64,000 nucleotides of DNA. Origin: Synchiropus splendidus (lineage: Eukaryota > Chordata > Actinopteri > Syngnathiformes > Callionymidae). Shown here piece by piece: positions 48,331 through 59,451 of the stretch. Under the pieces are notes generated by a model. The model ran no database searches. It saw only the letters and a list, made by a program, of their open reading frames with translations, and was not told where the DNA came from. Position 1 is the stretch's first letter. Each line of letters starts with the position of its first letter. The position numbers and the translations under genes are program-made. The stretch covers positions 28,361,001 through 28,425,000 of the forward strand of contig NC_071335.1 in assembly GCF_027744825.2 (NCBI RefSeq). The letters run 5' to 3'.

Positions 48331-49221
48331 TCTGGCTTCAGACTAGGGAGGGGTGGCTTTCACATTTGAATTGATTCAGTGCCTGGGAATTGGGACAGCG
48401 GACATGTTTCTTATACAAGTTTCACCATTGGTACGGCTGAGTGCTAACGCGCTGAACAGCTGCAAACTGTGGACTGGACAAGCCCTGGATACAGATGCCA
48501 TTACGCTGCAATGCGTGCCACGTGGTCTCCAGGTCCGGCGTCGGAAATCGTCAAGTCTCACACCACCTCACAGTCACAAGGATACATTTAAGGACCAACA
48601 CAAGTTTTATGTGAATTGGTGCGCCGACGGAATTCGGACTGAAGGACTGAGTTTGGTATTGTTCCCTGCTGAGGTGAACAAAACAACAGACTTAAAGCCT
48701 GGACTCAAGTCCGCTAGGAGAGATGGGGTGTGTCCTGGACTACCAGTGGGATGTCGGACTTTTTTTTCTTTAAGTTGTCCACTTGCCATTTGGGAAGAAA
48801 ACAACTTGACAGTGGTCACTTGAAGCTTTCAATACAGACGCAATTGTCACTTGTGACTGTTGAGACTGTAATTTGTTGCAGAGTTAGTCGCTCTCAAACA
48901 GCAGTTCGGTGCATACTGCCCCCATTTGGGGAGAGTGAGTATAGAAAGTAATGCTGCAAAGGAGGAGGTGTGTAGTGGCACAAGAAATGGGAGAAAAGTT
49001 TGATCTATAACTAAACATCCCAACAAGTGGAATGGGAACTGGAAGACAAAGGAAATGTTCTATTCTACAAATCTGAATCTGAGTTCGGTTGTCTTGAGAA
49101 GTTGCAGATGTGTTTCTTTGGCCAGTGGCTTTTGTTGTCATGGTGAAGAGTTGTTATGATATTTACATTTTTGGTCACTTAAAAATAATATTGAACTAAC
49201 TGTTTGTTTTTTTTTTTCCAG
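48331..49221. other. Non-coding stretch, no gene recognised
   Basis: An open frame of 156 codons (48353-48823) has a GTG first codon and no recognisable domain; it begins just past the repeated unit. Confidence 0.35.
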
Positions 49222-49397
49222 GTATCAGGCATCTCGCATGTCGGAGCCAATCTTCCTCCGTCATGAAACAGATGATGGATGACATCACAATCTGTCACAG
49301 CCTTAAAGAAGAGAATAACAAATCACCACCTCTGACGGCAAAACTTGTTCGGGTCCTCAGACACTTCCCAGTTCACCGTGAGACAGGAATGTACTAA
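49222..49397 (+). CDS. Candidate terminal coding exon (unrecognised)
   Basis: A long pyrimidine tract (GTTTG, T13, CCAG; AG at 49220-49221) is followed by a frame of 57 codons in phase 2. It reads IRHLACRSQSSSVMKQMMDD, then ITICHSLKEENNKSPPLTAK and ends HRETGMY with TAA at 49395-49397. No domain or family was recognised. The frame is short enough to arise by chance and no preceding exon was found; the T-rich tract alone may create the splice-like look. Confidence 0.15.
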
Positions 49398-51447
49398 ATC
49401 CTCTTCAGGTGGGAGGGCCGACCCACCGACCATCTCCAGACTTCATCCTCTCACAGACTGATGAATCCTTTCTCTTGCATCCACTCCTCTACATTAAGCA
49501 TAGGTAGCGCCATCTGCTCCCTATTAATTCCCCAGCAGGCGACTTATCACCTCAACCCCGTGACCCTGCTCGCCTACAACATCCTCTCCGTCTCTCCCCT
49601 CTTCACGTCTCTCCTTCACTCCCTCATTCCAGGAGCCTATTCATCTCAGCGTCGCCGTGTTTTATACACTGCAAGTTGAAGAGGTTTGTTGACATTTCAT
49701 TTTCCTGTGCCTTAGAATATGGATGAACACACACTCACGGACTCACGCAGACATGTATGGAAACACACTCTCTAACCTTTCAGTAACAGCTATGGAGCCT
49801 GCTGACTCCCCCCCCTGTGTCCCCGTGGCGAGGTCCGCTGGACAAGTCTGGTCCACCGGGTCAGCAGTAAATGAGAAGCAGAGCTTGAGGATTAGGGAGG
49901 AGATAGTTGTGGGTTCAGGAGCCGTCCTCTGGCTTTGATTAGCTCCCCTACTTGATGAAATGCCCATCGTCTAGGAAAAAAAAAGATGAAAATTGGAAGA
50001 GCAGAGGAGAAGGGAGAGCAGAGTCAAGGCCATTTGTTTTCTCAGCTGGGTCTGGTTCCAGTGGTCCGCACACATACGTCGACAGAAATGTCCCGATGAG
50101 GACAGAATAAAAGTCAGTTTGGCTCCAGTTGGACCGTCTCTCCAGCCTCATCCCTCACTGGCTTGTTTACCGCTCATGTCTTCCTCTCGAAGGCAAAACC
50201 TTTCTCTCCTTCTGTCAGGTCTGTGAGAGTAACCTGACTCTGGCGGCTTCTGACACGATCCAGACCGCTCCGAGCCCGGGCCCAACACTTTCACCACCAG
50301 AGCCAGACAGTAAAACAACCAGATTACTTCCACATGTTCCTCTCTGTTTCTCTTTCAAACACAATTTTTTTGTTGTTGGCAAGCAACTGCCCCCATCATC
50401 ACAGTGTGCCGGCCTCAAGATCACCAGGATCGCAAGAAAGAGGTCACTTCGAGCTTCGACCTGTCTGGTGGAGAGCAGACATTAAGAGAAGAGCAGAACC
50501 AAAGAGGGGAAAGAAGGAGCAAACTATCACTCCGAGATTGATGAAGTGTAATGTGCCAATTGGGATGTAAAACAGAGCTCACTGGCAGTCAATTCAACCT
50601 GATGACAATCTGTTCACACAGCTCAAGACGCTCCAACATCATTTAGATATCGATGATGAAACACACTTCATCATTCTGAGCAGACAGGACCCATCAGATA
50701 AACGGATTAGAAAAGCTGGGTGCAACACAAATGGTCTAAGACCCTCAAATAGAACACAATATTACAATAGTTTCATACTAAAAAAAGGCTGATATTTTTG
50801 CTGAGAAGTCGACTTGGTGACCCCCTTTTGGGTCACGACAAACCAGGTGAGAATCAAGTCACCCATACATCAAACGGTGTAGATCATTAGATTTGCTCTT
50901 CATTATATGCAGACTGCAAAACATCAACAATGGTTCTACAGAACTGTGACCAGACTCTCCTCCCATCCAGGCGGTGCATCTCATCCACAGTCACAGTCAT
51001 CAACTGATGCCCTCCTGCTCCCTTCTTTGACCTCTCACTGGGAGACCTCAACTCACTATTGACATACAGCTGAAAGTCTTAACATCGCCTCTGACCAAGT
51101 CGCCTATTTTTCGACTGCATATTGACACATGCAGTGCATCAAGGTCTTGCAGTGACCCCTCAATGGTTGCAGTAGTTATACTGTAGAACACCCGGCAACA
51201 CAGGAAAATGTATGATGTAGAAACAAGGCTTTTTATTTTTATTTGTGGTCTTTAACAATTCATTAATTACAACATTATTACAATTAATTAATTCCAACAA
51301 CAAAAATAATTTAATTTAATTGAACAGTTTGCTCTCCAGAAAACAGGGAACCTTTGTCAGTGCAGGAGTTCCTGCTCCACTGATCACACTGATGCACAAG
51401 ACACGTGGCAGCTAGGATGATAACAACAGCAACAAACATGGAGGAAG
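49398..51447. other. Non-coding stretch, no gene recognised
   Basis: Overlapping open frames near 49990-50570 on both strands have no homology. A short inverted ATGATGAA/TTCATCAT pair lies near 50655. Confidence 0.4.
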
Positions 51448-51493
51448 CCCTGAACAAAAGCAAACAAAAGCATCTGTTTGCTTTTGTTCAGGG
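51448..51493. repeat. Perfect 19-bp hairpin
   Basis: CCCTGAACAAAAGCAAACA (51448-51466) is exactly complementary to TGTTTGCTTTTGTTCAGGG (51475-51493), with an 8-base loop AAAGCATC. The stem stops abruptly on both sides. No transposon terminus is recognised at either arm. Confidence 0.95.
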
Positions 51494-52087
51494 ATGTTTT
51501 TCGCTACACAATGACCAGGGTTTCCACTACTCTGAATGGACTTCTTATAACAGAAATTCTTATACAAATGTTTTCAAGACATTAAAATAGCTTTAGTTGA
51601 AATAAGGTGATATAAAAACTTGAATATAGCCACCATCGTGATTTATTGTACCATTGTCAAACAATATTTTGTTGTTTAAATGTATGTGTGGGTCCATCAT
51701 TTGATTCAGTAATATACCAAATTCATTCAAATTGAAAAATGTGGCTTCTTGGGGCCAATATTCTTATACCATTAAACGGCGATTAATTGAGATTAATTCA
51801 TCACAAATTGTCGAATTAACTAGATTGTTTTTTTAATCGAATCTCACCCCAAATTTTTACATGGTTGAAGTTTAAAAAAAAAAAAGTCCTTTAACACATT
51901 CACTGACTTCAGAGGTATCTCATCCACTAGCCGAATGTGGGCCTCAATCTTGACCTACAAATGAAATATTTAGACCACTGAATCCCATGATGATGATGAT
52001 GAAGTGCACAAAGAATGGTCTGCAGATATTCAGAGGTAAATCCTAGCTATAATAACTACACGTGACAGGCCATATAAAATGGTTCTG
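51494..52087. other. Non-coding stretch with an old repeat scrap
   Basis: Bases 51779-51850 (GCGATTAATTGAGATTAATT, then TTTTTTAATCGAATCTCACC) resemble a common teleost 'gcgattaatt...tttttaatcgagtcccacc' repeat; a related scrap lies at 59583-59623. A (GAT)5 tract is near 51988. Confidence 0.4.
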
Positions 52088-52129
52088 AGGGTCCGCTGTA
52101 GCCCACTGGCCTTGTGTTTGACATACCTG
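52088..52129 (-). mobile_element. Possible hAT right-terminus remnant
   Basis: GGTCCGCTGTAGCCCACTGG CCTTGTGTTTGACATACCTG resembles the hAT-type terminus 'gcggcccgcgggccttgagtttgacacccctg'. No left terminus or target duplication was found. Confidence 0.35.
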
Positions 52130-54121
52130 TTGTATATGTGATTCACACGCCTTAAGTTTGAGTGGCTCTGTAGCGTTCTTGTCCAAAGTGAGACACACAC
52201 CAGTCAATGTTTCTTTCAGTTGATGCGAGTTTCAGTCTAACTCCACGCCACTCTTTTTTTTTTCTGTTCTCTCACTCTTCCTGGTTTATTCCGCAGTGCT
52301 TTGGTAACCTCTCGACTTTGCACCTGTGCAGTGTTCCCTCCTCCTCTAAGTGGTCACTCTGCATGCCGAGACTCATTATCAACGTGCAATTACAATCGCA
52401 CGACGTCCTCCTCGGCCCCAAATGAAGCAGATGGCGAGTCGGTGCCACTGAATTATACACAAACTCACTATTTCCATTCCTTTAAATAAGAGGTCTTCCC
52501 ATCACAAATAACCCTGATATGAATTTGATGTGCAGTAATGAATCTGTTGGAGTTTCATTCCAGCTTACTGGGAAGTTAATAAAACAATATTGCAATTGGT
52601 AGCGCAGGAGAACTCTGTGGACCGAGCTTTAGATTAGGGCCCTAATGGCTCTGAAGCCGGAGGCTAAATTGAAATGTAAAACCCCGAGCGAGACCCTAAT
52701 TCACCCTTATCTGTGTGAGTGACGAGCTTGCCTCCCCTGGCTGAGATTGGGGCCATCGAGTCGGATGAACCACAATTTGCTTTGTTAAAGGAAGGTGTGT
52801 ATGCACACGTGGTCCAGATCTCACTATGGAGATATCAAATACGTGACTGGAATGGAGAGAAACTAATGGACCAGGGCAAAGGTGACCATCCTGCTACAGC
52901 GAAAAAGTCGAAGGGTTCTTTTGAAATTGGTCAATAAGGGTTAATGAGAAAATGCACAGTTACGCTACAGTGTCTGGGCGAGCTCGGGTGAGGAACTTCA
53001 TCTGTGAGCCTTGGAGAAAAATGAAGCCTCTGTTATGTTTCCAGCTGACCACTGAAGCTCTGGTGTGTTGTCTTCATTCACACGCTGACAGTTTTGTTTT
53101 TAATATCTAACTTGTAAACAGATTCAGTTTAAAAAAATAATGCAGCTATTTAAAATGAAAAAAACTTGGGTGGGATGGAAGTGAGGTAACTGAGGGGGGG
53201 TTCAATTTTGGTGGCATTATGTAGGTTCCTTTGGATGGAAAATGGATAAGCGACCAAAATATGTTCTGTATGTAGTGTGGTCATGCTCTTGGTATAACAG
53301 CTGGTCTTGACTACTGCACAACTCTGAATCTTTGGATACAATGAAAGGAGTGATTTCTGCTCTTCACTGAGCTCAGCGACATCACCTGCTACAAAGTTGA
53401 TCAGCGCTATTACCACGTAAACGCAGTTTCATGAGAAGCAGCTATTCTTCCTTTAAAGCGCTGCCATGTGAAAGCTTCAAGCGTCACTTCTCTCGGTGGA
53501 CACTGGCCATTGGGACATGCTCAGGAAGCTGTTGTCGTAAAGCCAGAGCAATACTGCGTATCCTTAGTTAACTGGCCGCCATTTCATTTGTTCTTCCTCT
53601 ACAACCATAAAAGTAGAAACTGCCTCAATTTTAAACGAAGAGAGGGACAAAGAGGGCACTGGAAAACACGAATATCGGCTTGGTATCGGCTGATTCTCAT
53701 CAGTATCAGTCATGAAAAAGTGGTATCAAGTCATCCTCATGATAAATGGGTTTAGTTTTTAAATTAACATTCGTTCTATGTGACGTTTTGTGCACATTTC
53801 TGATGGTATACAGTAGGCTGCATCATGTATTGCGGTAATTTGAGGGTCTAAAATGTTTCTCTTCAATCTTCAGAGCAGTCAGTCCGTTTTTTTCAGCCAT
53901 TTTCAGAGTGGGATTTGACACCTTGGACAGGTCACCGGTCATCAGTGACTCTCAGATCATTCGTAAGATTGTTCGTGGACTGTGGGAAAAGAGGAAACTG
54001 AGGCAAGCACAAGGAGAGCAAGGAGTACAAGTCAACAAGTCCCTGACAATCTTAGCAATTACTCGGACGTGTACAGGTTGACGTAGACACCAACACCTCT
54101 GACTGAAGGGCAAAATAATAA
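52130..54121. other. Non-coding stretch, mostly unique
   Basis: A short scrap of the ancient dispersed repeat lies at 53921-53950 (CTTGGACAGGTCACCGGTCA). Nothing else recognised. Confidence 0.4.
53921..53950 (+). repeat. Scrap of ancient dispersed repeat
   Basis: CTTGGACAGGTCACCGGTCA TCAGTGAC fits the 'cctggacaggtcgccagtccatcgcagg' segment, which belongs inside the repeat seen at 19975-20062. Confidence 0.4.
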
Positions 54122-54123
54122 TA

Positions 54124-54842
54124 CAGTGGTACCTCAGTTCTCAACCACAATCCGTTCCAGACGGCCGTTTGAGAAGCGATTTGTTGGAAATCTGAATCGA
54201 TTTTTCCCATTACAATGAATGGAAAAAGAAAGAATGCGTTCCAAGCCTTAAAATAGGCTTTTGTAGGAGTGAATGTAGAGTGTCTGCTGCAGGTGCGCTG
54301 TTCCTCTATGTGTGTGGCCGCTGCATGTGGGAGGGGTTGCCGAGTGAGTGACGTCTCTCCAGAAGTGAAGAGGTGCCCGGTGCGTGTCCAGCTCTGAATG
54401 TGCGCTTCTGTGCAGTTTGGCTGTGACAAAGTCATAAACCAAGTCACGCTCTGTCCCAGACTCGCCTCATCCCTGTCCCAGCTCCAGCCCACAACAGGAC
54501 ATCAAACCCTGGAGTGGTGTGGAGAGCCAGCACCTCCCCTGTGACACTCTACCACGGTCCAGTGCGGAGACAGGAAAGGTTTTACACCTCAATATGGAGA
54601 AAAAAACGTCAGTAAATGTAGCTAACGGGACACGTCTGCATACAGAGGCTGCTATACACAATAACAAAGTGCGTTGTGGGTCAGCTGATCAGTCCGCGCA
54701 CGTTATGTTTTTTCCAGCTTTTTTCGGGGGCTTTGGAGTTCTGGATTTTCGTTCAAAATCCAAAGCAAAAAAAAATTCGAAATTTTTGTTGGAACTCCGA
54801 TTTGTTCGAAGTCTGAGACGTTCGATAACCGAGGTTCCACTG
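54124..54842. mobile_element. Tigger/pogo-like (Tc1/mariner) non-autonomous transposon
   Basis: The left end CAGTGGTACCTCAGTTCTCA and the right end (minus-strand reading) CAGTGGAACCTCGGTTATCG are imperfect inverted repeats, and both are bordered by TA (54122-54123 and 54843-54844), the target site of this superfamily. At 719 bases with no transposase frame it is non-autonomous. A 263-codon frame crosses its right end (GTG first codon, 54519-55310), but it mixes element and flank sequence and is not a gene. Superfamily call rests on the CAGT...CCTCG termini plus TA. Confidence 0.75.
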
Positions 54843-54844
54843 TA

Positions 54845-57090
54845 TTACTTTTTGAAAAAAAAAATACTCTGGCAAATTTTTGTAAACACTTGCATTAAAC
54901 ACAGCGAGTTAAATGCAAGTGTTATTATAATGTTAAGTTTGGAAACTTTACATTATAATTGCTTGTTTGGCAAATCTTACTTTTGTCTTTTACGTGTCCG
55001 TTGCTCTCCACCTCCAGTGTCCACCTTCGTCAGTCATTTCTTCAGCACTTACTCCAGCATCTGTCTGGTTGTCATGGCAGATATGTTTACAGAGACGCTC
55101 CTGTTAAGTCAGTCTACAGATAAGCGGCGAATATTGTCCTTATTAGCGGCGCATGGTAGCTGTGTGTTATTTATGCAGAAGTCGCCCCCTCCTTGTCTTC
55201 CTCTCCGTCCACAGGCCACACATCCACCTGTTTCCATTTCATGTTTCCCCGGTGACTCCTCTCTTCCTCTCCCCTTCCAATATTCCTTCCCTTCTCGCCT
55301 GTCACCCTAATATCCTCCCATCTATTTATCTCTCTTCCTCTCAGCAGCTCTGGATCCTCCATCGCTGACCGTTCATTAGCCTAATCGAATCCAGCAGCTG
55401 AACAACCGCTCGCTGCCACTCCACTGGCTGTTTTTTTCCCTTCCACCCCCCACCTCATTTGCATATGCGTTGTGTTAATTAGTAGGGGGCGCAGGTGCGT
55501 GGTGATAATCTTTATTAAACATGACAGTCACCTGTGACCCTGCTGCCCCAACAACACACACACACACACACAGCACTTCTCTGCAGTCCACTCTCACTTC
55601 AGCACCATCGGCCGCACTGGTCCACGGGCACAGACTTCATCCTTGCATTACCTTTTGTGTTATTATTATTACTTAAAGGAATAAAAAGTAATGCCTACTC
55701 ATCACCAACAGTCATGAAAGTGCATTTTGTTTTGATGGATGACATAAATCCAGCCTTAAATGTATTTATTAATGACTAAAACTAGAGTCTGATCATATGA
55801 ATGATGCAGTCGCTGGAGTAGATTCAGTTAGTTTTGGTGTCAGATCACTGAGGGCATCTGTTGTTTATGGGGCGAACAAACGGACCGCTGTCCACTCATG
55901 GAAGCTCCAACAATGGTCATGCACAGTTCCGACACTGACATGTCCATTGTTGGCGCAGTCGACGGAGGGCTGAGGCTCAGAACCCTGGAAGTTCAACCTG
56001 CCTTAACACACACCCCACAGTCACCAAGGCTGGGGCTCCACACTGAGCCCAGATTCTCATGTGTAAGAATTCACATTCAGCTTCTGAGTCAACTGGGTCT
56101 TCAAACATACTGTCCTTCATCCTTATGTCATCACTCCCAGGATTTCACTTTCTGGCTGTGCATGCGTTCATCTAATGTTAGAGTTCAGAGTTTTGACGTC
56201 AGAGAAGAGGCGCAAACCACCACCATCCTGAACTTGGACACAAACTTACTGGAAAAACAAAAAGAGTTTGATGGACAGGAAAAATCATAAACATAAAAAT
56301 TGTCTTGAAAAATACATCTGCATGAGCTTTTTTTTTTTTTTTTTTTTTTTGGTTTGTTTTTCGCAGATATTCCCATTCATAGTTTATAGGAAGTGAACGT
56401 CTAAATAGAACACTGTCCCCCTCTTTCGGTGAGTTTTCAATCTGCAGTGAAATGTGCATTTTTTTTCTTTTTGCATATTTACGTAAATAAACATTTTTTC
56501 ACTAGATAAATAGAAGCCGTGTCTTACTTAAACAATCAATCCATTAAATATTTTTTGAGCTTTGAGATTTTTTATTTCTTTGAAAATGCCAATTCATTTT
56601 TGTAATGAGAGAAACCAAAGAAGCTCCGATGAAGACGCTATTGAACTCACGAACGAAGGTGGGAAATGGTGGGTTCAAACTATGGAAAACAATGTGACGA
56701 TGCTGCCATCTGCTGGTGACTAGCTGTAAAGCGCTGGACGCTGCCATCTGGCAGTCGGCGTTGCATGTTGGTACAAAATGTATTATACTCCGACAGTTCA
56801 TCGGGATAAATATAAACATTAACAAAACAATATTCTCAAAGCGGATTGACCTCACAGTGCAGAGTGAGCGTCACTGCGGTTATGTGTAAGTGCTTAGGTG
56901 TTATTTCTGAGGCATTAAAGTGACGTCATGTGATGTTGTGGACGAGCGATGCCTGAATAAAATGAATTTCCGGGACCCGTTTTGACATGCCGAAATCTCA
57001 TCATTGCCAAGCACGCAGGATGATAGGCACACAGAATAATCGCCAAACCTTTTATTTATTTATTTTATTTTAAAAATGTAAAATTAAAAT
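54845..57090. other. Non-coding stretch
   Basis: It includes (CA)n at 55554-55572 and T23 at 56328-56350. An ATG frame of 130 codons (55898-56290) has no recognisable domain. A CRE palindrome TGACGTCA lies at 56921-56928. No transposon termini were seen. Confidence 0.4.
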
Positions 57091-57328
57091 ACATAAAATA
57101 AGTGTAGCCGAGCTGTTCTGCAGAAGAGGAATTGAGGACTCAAGAACTAGATTGTTTCATTGAACAGCGGCCCCGAACGTTGCCGCTCCTTTATTGTCAA
57201 CACCAATCAACCGTTCCACATTTCCGTTACCCCTCCAAAATAAAACGGACCCGCGCGTAGCGACAGAGACAAACAACAAATATAACTCCTTACATAAGTA
57301 ACATTTTTACGCTGGTTTATGTCTTTAC

Positions 57329-57410
57329 CCAATCCAGGTTTTCGATGCAAGAGCTCAATGGTTAGTACACCGATGGCTATTATTAAAATGGCAATATAAT
57401 AACACATCAT
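57329..57410 (-). CDS. Candidate first coding exon, membrane-anchor-like
   Basis: The minus-strand frame from ATG at 57410 reads MMCYYIAILIIAIGVLTIEL LHRKPGL. This is an about 18-residue hydrophobic helix followed by a basic HRK, as in a signal anchor. Directly after GGATTGG comes GTAAAG, a usable 5' splice site (near 57328). Upstream on this strand the DNA is CpG-richer (GCGCGTCAGTAC, GAGCGGAGG), with a TATTTATA-like word farther up. No family was recognised and no next exon was found. Hydrophobic short frames can arise by chance in AT-rich DNA. Confidence 0.2.
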
Positions 57411-58042
57411 GTACAAATATGGCGAGTAGCTGAAGTTTTGGTGGTTCGTTTAGAGTCCAGAGCTGCGCTACCACCCCCACTCCACTAGATGTCAGCACAT
57501 CCAATGATGTTCCTCCGCTCAGAAGTACTGACGCGCGACAGTCTTCCTTAAAACGCGTCTCTCATGAGCTCACGATCGTTTGCCTAGTTGTTTGCAGTAA
57601 AGTCGGGACAGATAAACCATATGTTTCCATATAAATAACCACAGTTTCATGCTGTCAGTTACTGCGCCTCCACCCGAAATGCACTGCAACAGTTGAAGCT
57701 CTCTTGAAGGAGCAGTAAGGAGCCATTGGTTTAAACAGTATTTGTATCAAGCTCAAGCAAGTCACCCTGCCCAACCATAAACAACCCTGACCGGCACAAA
57801 CAATCCTGGCCATCAATAACACACTGTCCCACATTGAGGCCCAGTTTCTCACCCTCAGCTGGTTTGACAATTAGCACTTGATGAACGGCGAGCCATTATT
57901 TAAAGGGGTTAAATGTAAGTCAATGAGAGGCTTCTGGCTACCACAGAGATAGTGTAGAAACTATTGATTCTATCCTTTGGCCACAGTGTTTTGACCGCTT
58001 CGCTCGCTGAAGAGATCATTAACTCACGTAGCCTCACAGCAA
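57411..58042. promoter_or_regulatory. CpG-richer patch, possible divergent promoter
   Basis: This interval lies between the two candidate first exons, which point away from each other. CpG words are more frequent at 57180-57260 and 57530-57590 (ACGCGCGACAG, AAACGCGTCTC) than in nearby DNA. A CCAAT (57206 area) and a CRE (56921-56928) lie near by. It is only suggestive. Confidence 0.2.
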
Positions 58043-58090
58043 ATGGCTTCCAAAAACGTTGTCGATATCCACATCCAACACAGGCTGCTG
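58043..58090 (+). CDS. Candidate first coding exon (16 codons)
   Basis: ATG at 58043 opens MASKNVVDIHIQHRLL and ends exactly at a codon boundary before GTAAGT, a near-ideal 5' splice donor (58091-58096). The frame upstream is open for several codons. The start context is average (C at -3, G at +4). No family was recognised from 16 residues and no acceptor-side exon was matched downstream. It is a chance candidate unless transcripts support it. Confidence 0.2.
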
Positions 58091-58096
58091 GTAAGT

Positions 58097-59391
58097 CGTA
58101 AGAAACGGATGAGTTAGAGATGGATTTGAAAGGTGCAGGTATGAAAAGGTGATATCAATAGAAGGATTGAATGTGTCAATAGTGATATAAGTCAAGTCCA
58201 TTTCTTCAGCTATGGAGCGGGTTGATCGACCTGCCGCAGTAAATGGGAGTTAAAAGCCAAAATAAATGGTTAAAAATATCAATGATCAATACTTCACTAC
58301 ATCAATACTTGAATTTGATATATATATATATATCCAGCACACAGATAAAATACTGCGTTTCAGTGCTCATAGTGAATAGATAAACCATGTGGTTGTAGAG
58401 GTAAACTGAGCCAAAACCTTCCTGACAGGGACAAATATAATCTTCAGGCACTTGGCGTGTGTGTGCTGCTGCCGTTGTGCTGGTTGATCTTAGCTTGTTC
58501 CTCCAGGCCTGAGGCTGCGACTGTCCGGCCGCAAATTGGACTCTAGGCCAAAACGAATCAGAAGTGGGGGGGGCGCTGAGGCGGGGGGAGGGAGGACAGC
58601 CATGTTGGCTCTCTCAGGTCAGAGGTAGGTCACCGAGAGTCAATCCACTCAGCAGGATACAGTCGACAGAAGGTCGCATCATCATTCTTGGGATGTGATT
58701 AGTTCCCCCCAACATTCATCTGGCCGCAGGCGCAGCCCGTCTTTCCACTCCCTTTATTTCACCAGCCACAGAAACTCCTCCTGTTCTCATGCAGAAACAG
58801 TTGGACAACACGTGTCTGTGCAGGACCGAGAGTGAGGACAGATGCTCGCGCTCCTTTCATCTTTCTGTCTCTCGGATGCCTTTAGACCAACGGCACAGAT
58901 GCATCACACTGGAACTATGAATCAATCTTATTGATCAGCTGGAACATTCACTGAGGGCAGCCTCAAAATGAAATTTCAATCTCGATGTTTGTTGGACCGA
59001 TGTCTAATCTGCTTTTACTCTTTCCCACTTTTGTCGATATACACATGTACTGTACTGTGACCATGTGTTTCTGCGAGATTCCCTGACCACCCAAACTCTG
59101 GCTTCGCTTTCAATCCCCCAATATGTTTCAATTCACAGTGCACAGAAGGCGACACTAACCAAATGTTAATTTCCATTGATTCTTCCTGAGATGATCAATG
59201 ACCCAGAAAACCACAATGTTTGATTCCTCAAGATAAGATACATGAGGTTCAATTAGAAACCATATCATTCATTGAAACGCAGTGCAGGAGTTTTGTGGGT
59301 TAAATTGGACGCAAATTCCCAGTGTGTTTTGTTTAGCTCTCGCCTGTATAGTTTTTAAATAGTCTATCAATAAATAAATATATTATTAATA
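58097..59391. other. Non-coding stretch, no gene recognised
   Basis: A short AT tract (58318-58332) and a G-rich run (58566-58595) are present; otherwise nothing is recognised. Confidence 0.4.
58566..58595 (+). other. G-rich tract, potential G-quadruplex
   Basis: Runs of eight, six and three G (with GG pairs) occur within 30 bases, enough in principle for a four-stranded G structure, since the long runs can supply two tracts each. Confidence 0.4.
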
Positions 59392-59451
59392 TTGTTGTTG
59401 TTGTTGTTGTTCTTCTTCTTCTTATTATTATTATTAGTAGTAGTAGTAGTA
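59392..59451. repeat. Compound trinucleotide microsatellite
   Basis: The tract passes without a gap through (TTG)n, (TTC)n, (TTA)n and (GTA/TAG)n, each 4-6 units. Confidence 0.9.

Noticed and set aside
48353..48823. 156-codon plus-strand frame
   Set aside because: It begins with GTG, follows immediately after a dispersed repeat and shows no domain.
54519..55310. Longest open frame in the window (263 codons, plus strand)
   Set aside because: It starts with GTG, not ATG, crosses the right terminus of the Tigger-like element and mixes its sequence with unrelated flank; no domain is seen.
55898..56290. ATG-initiated 130-codon frame
   Set aside because: Start context is weak, no domain is recognised and no splice or promoter signals accompany it; kept only as a remark in the surrounding region.
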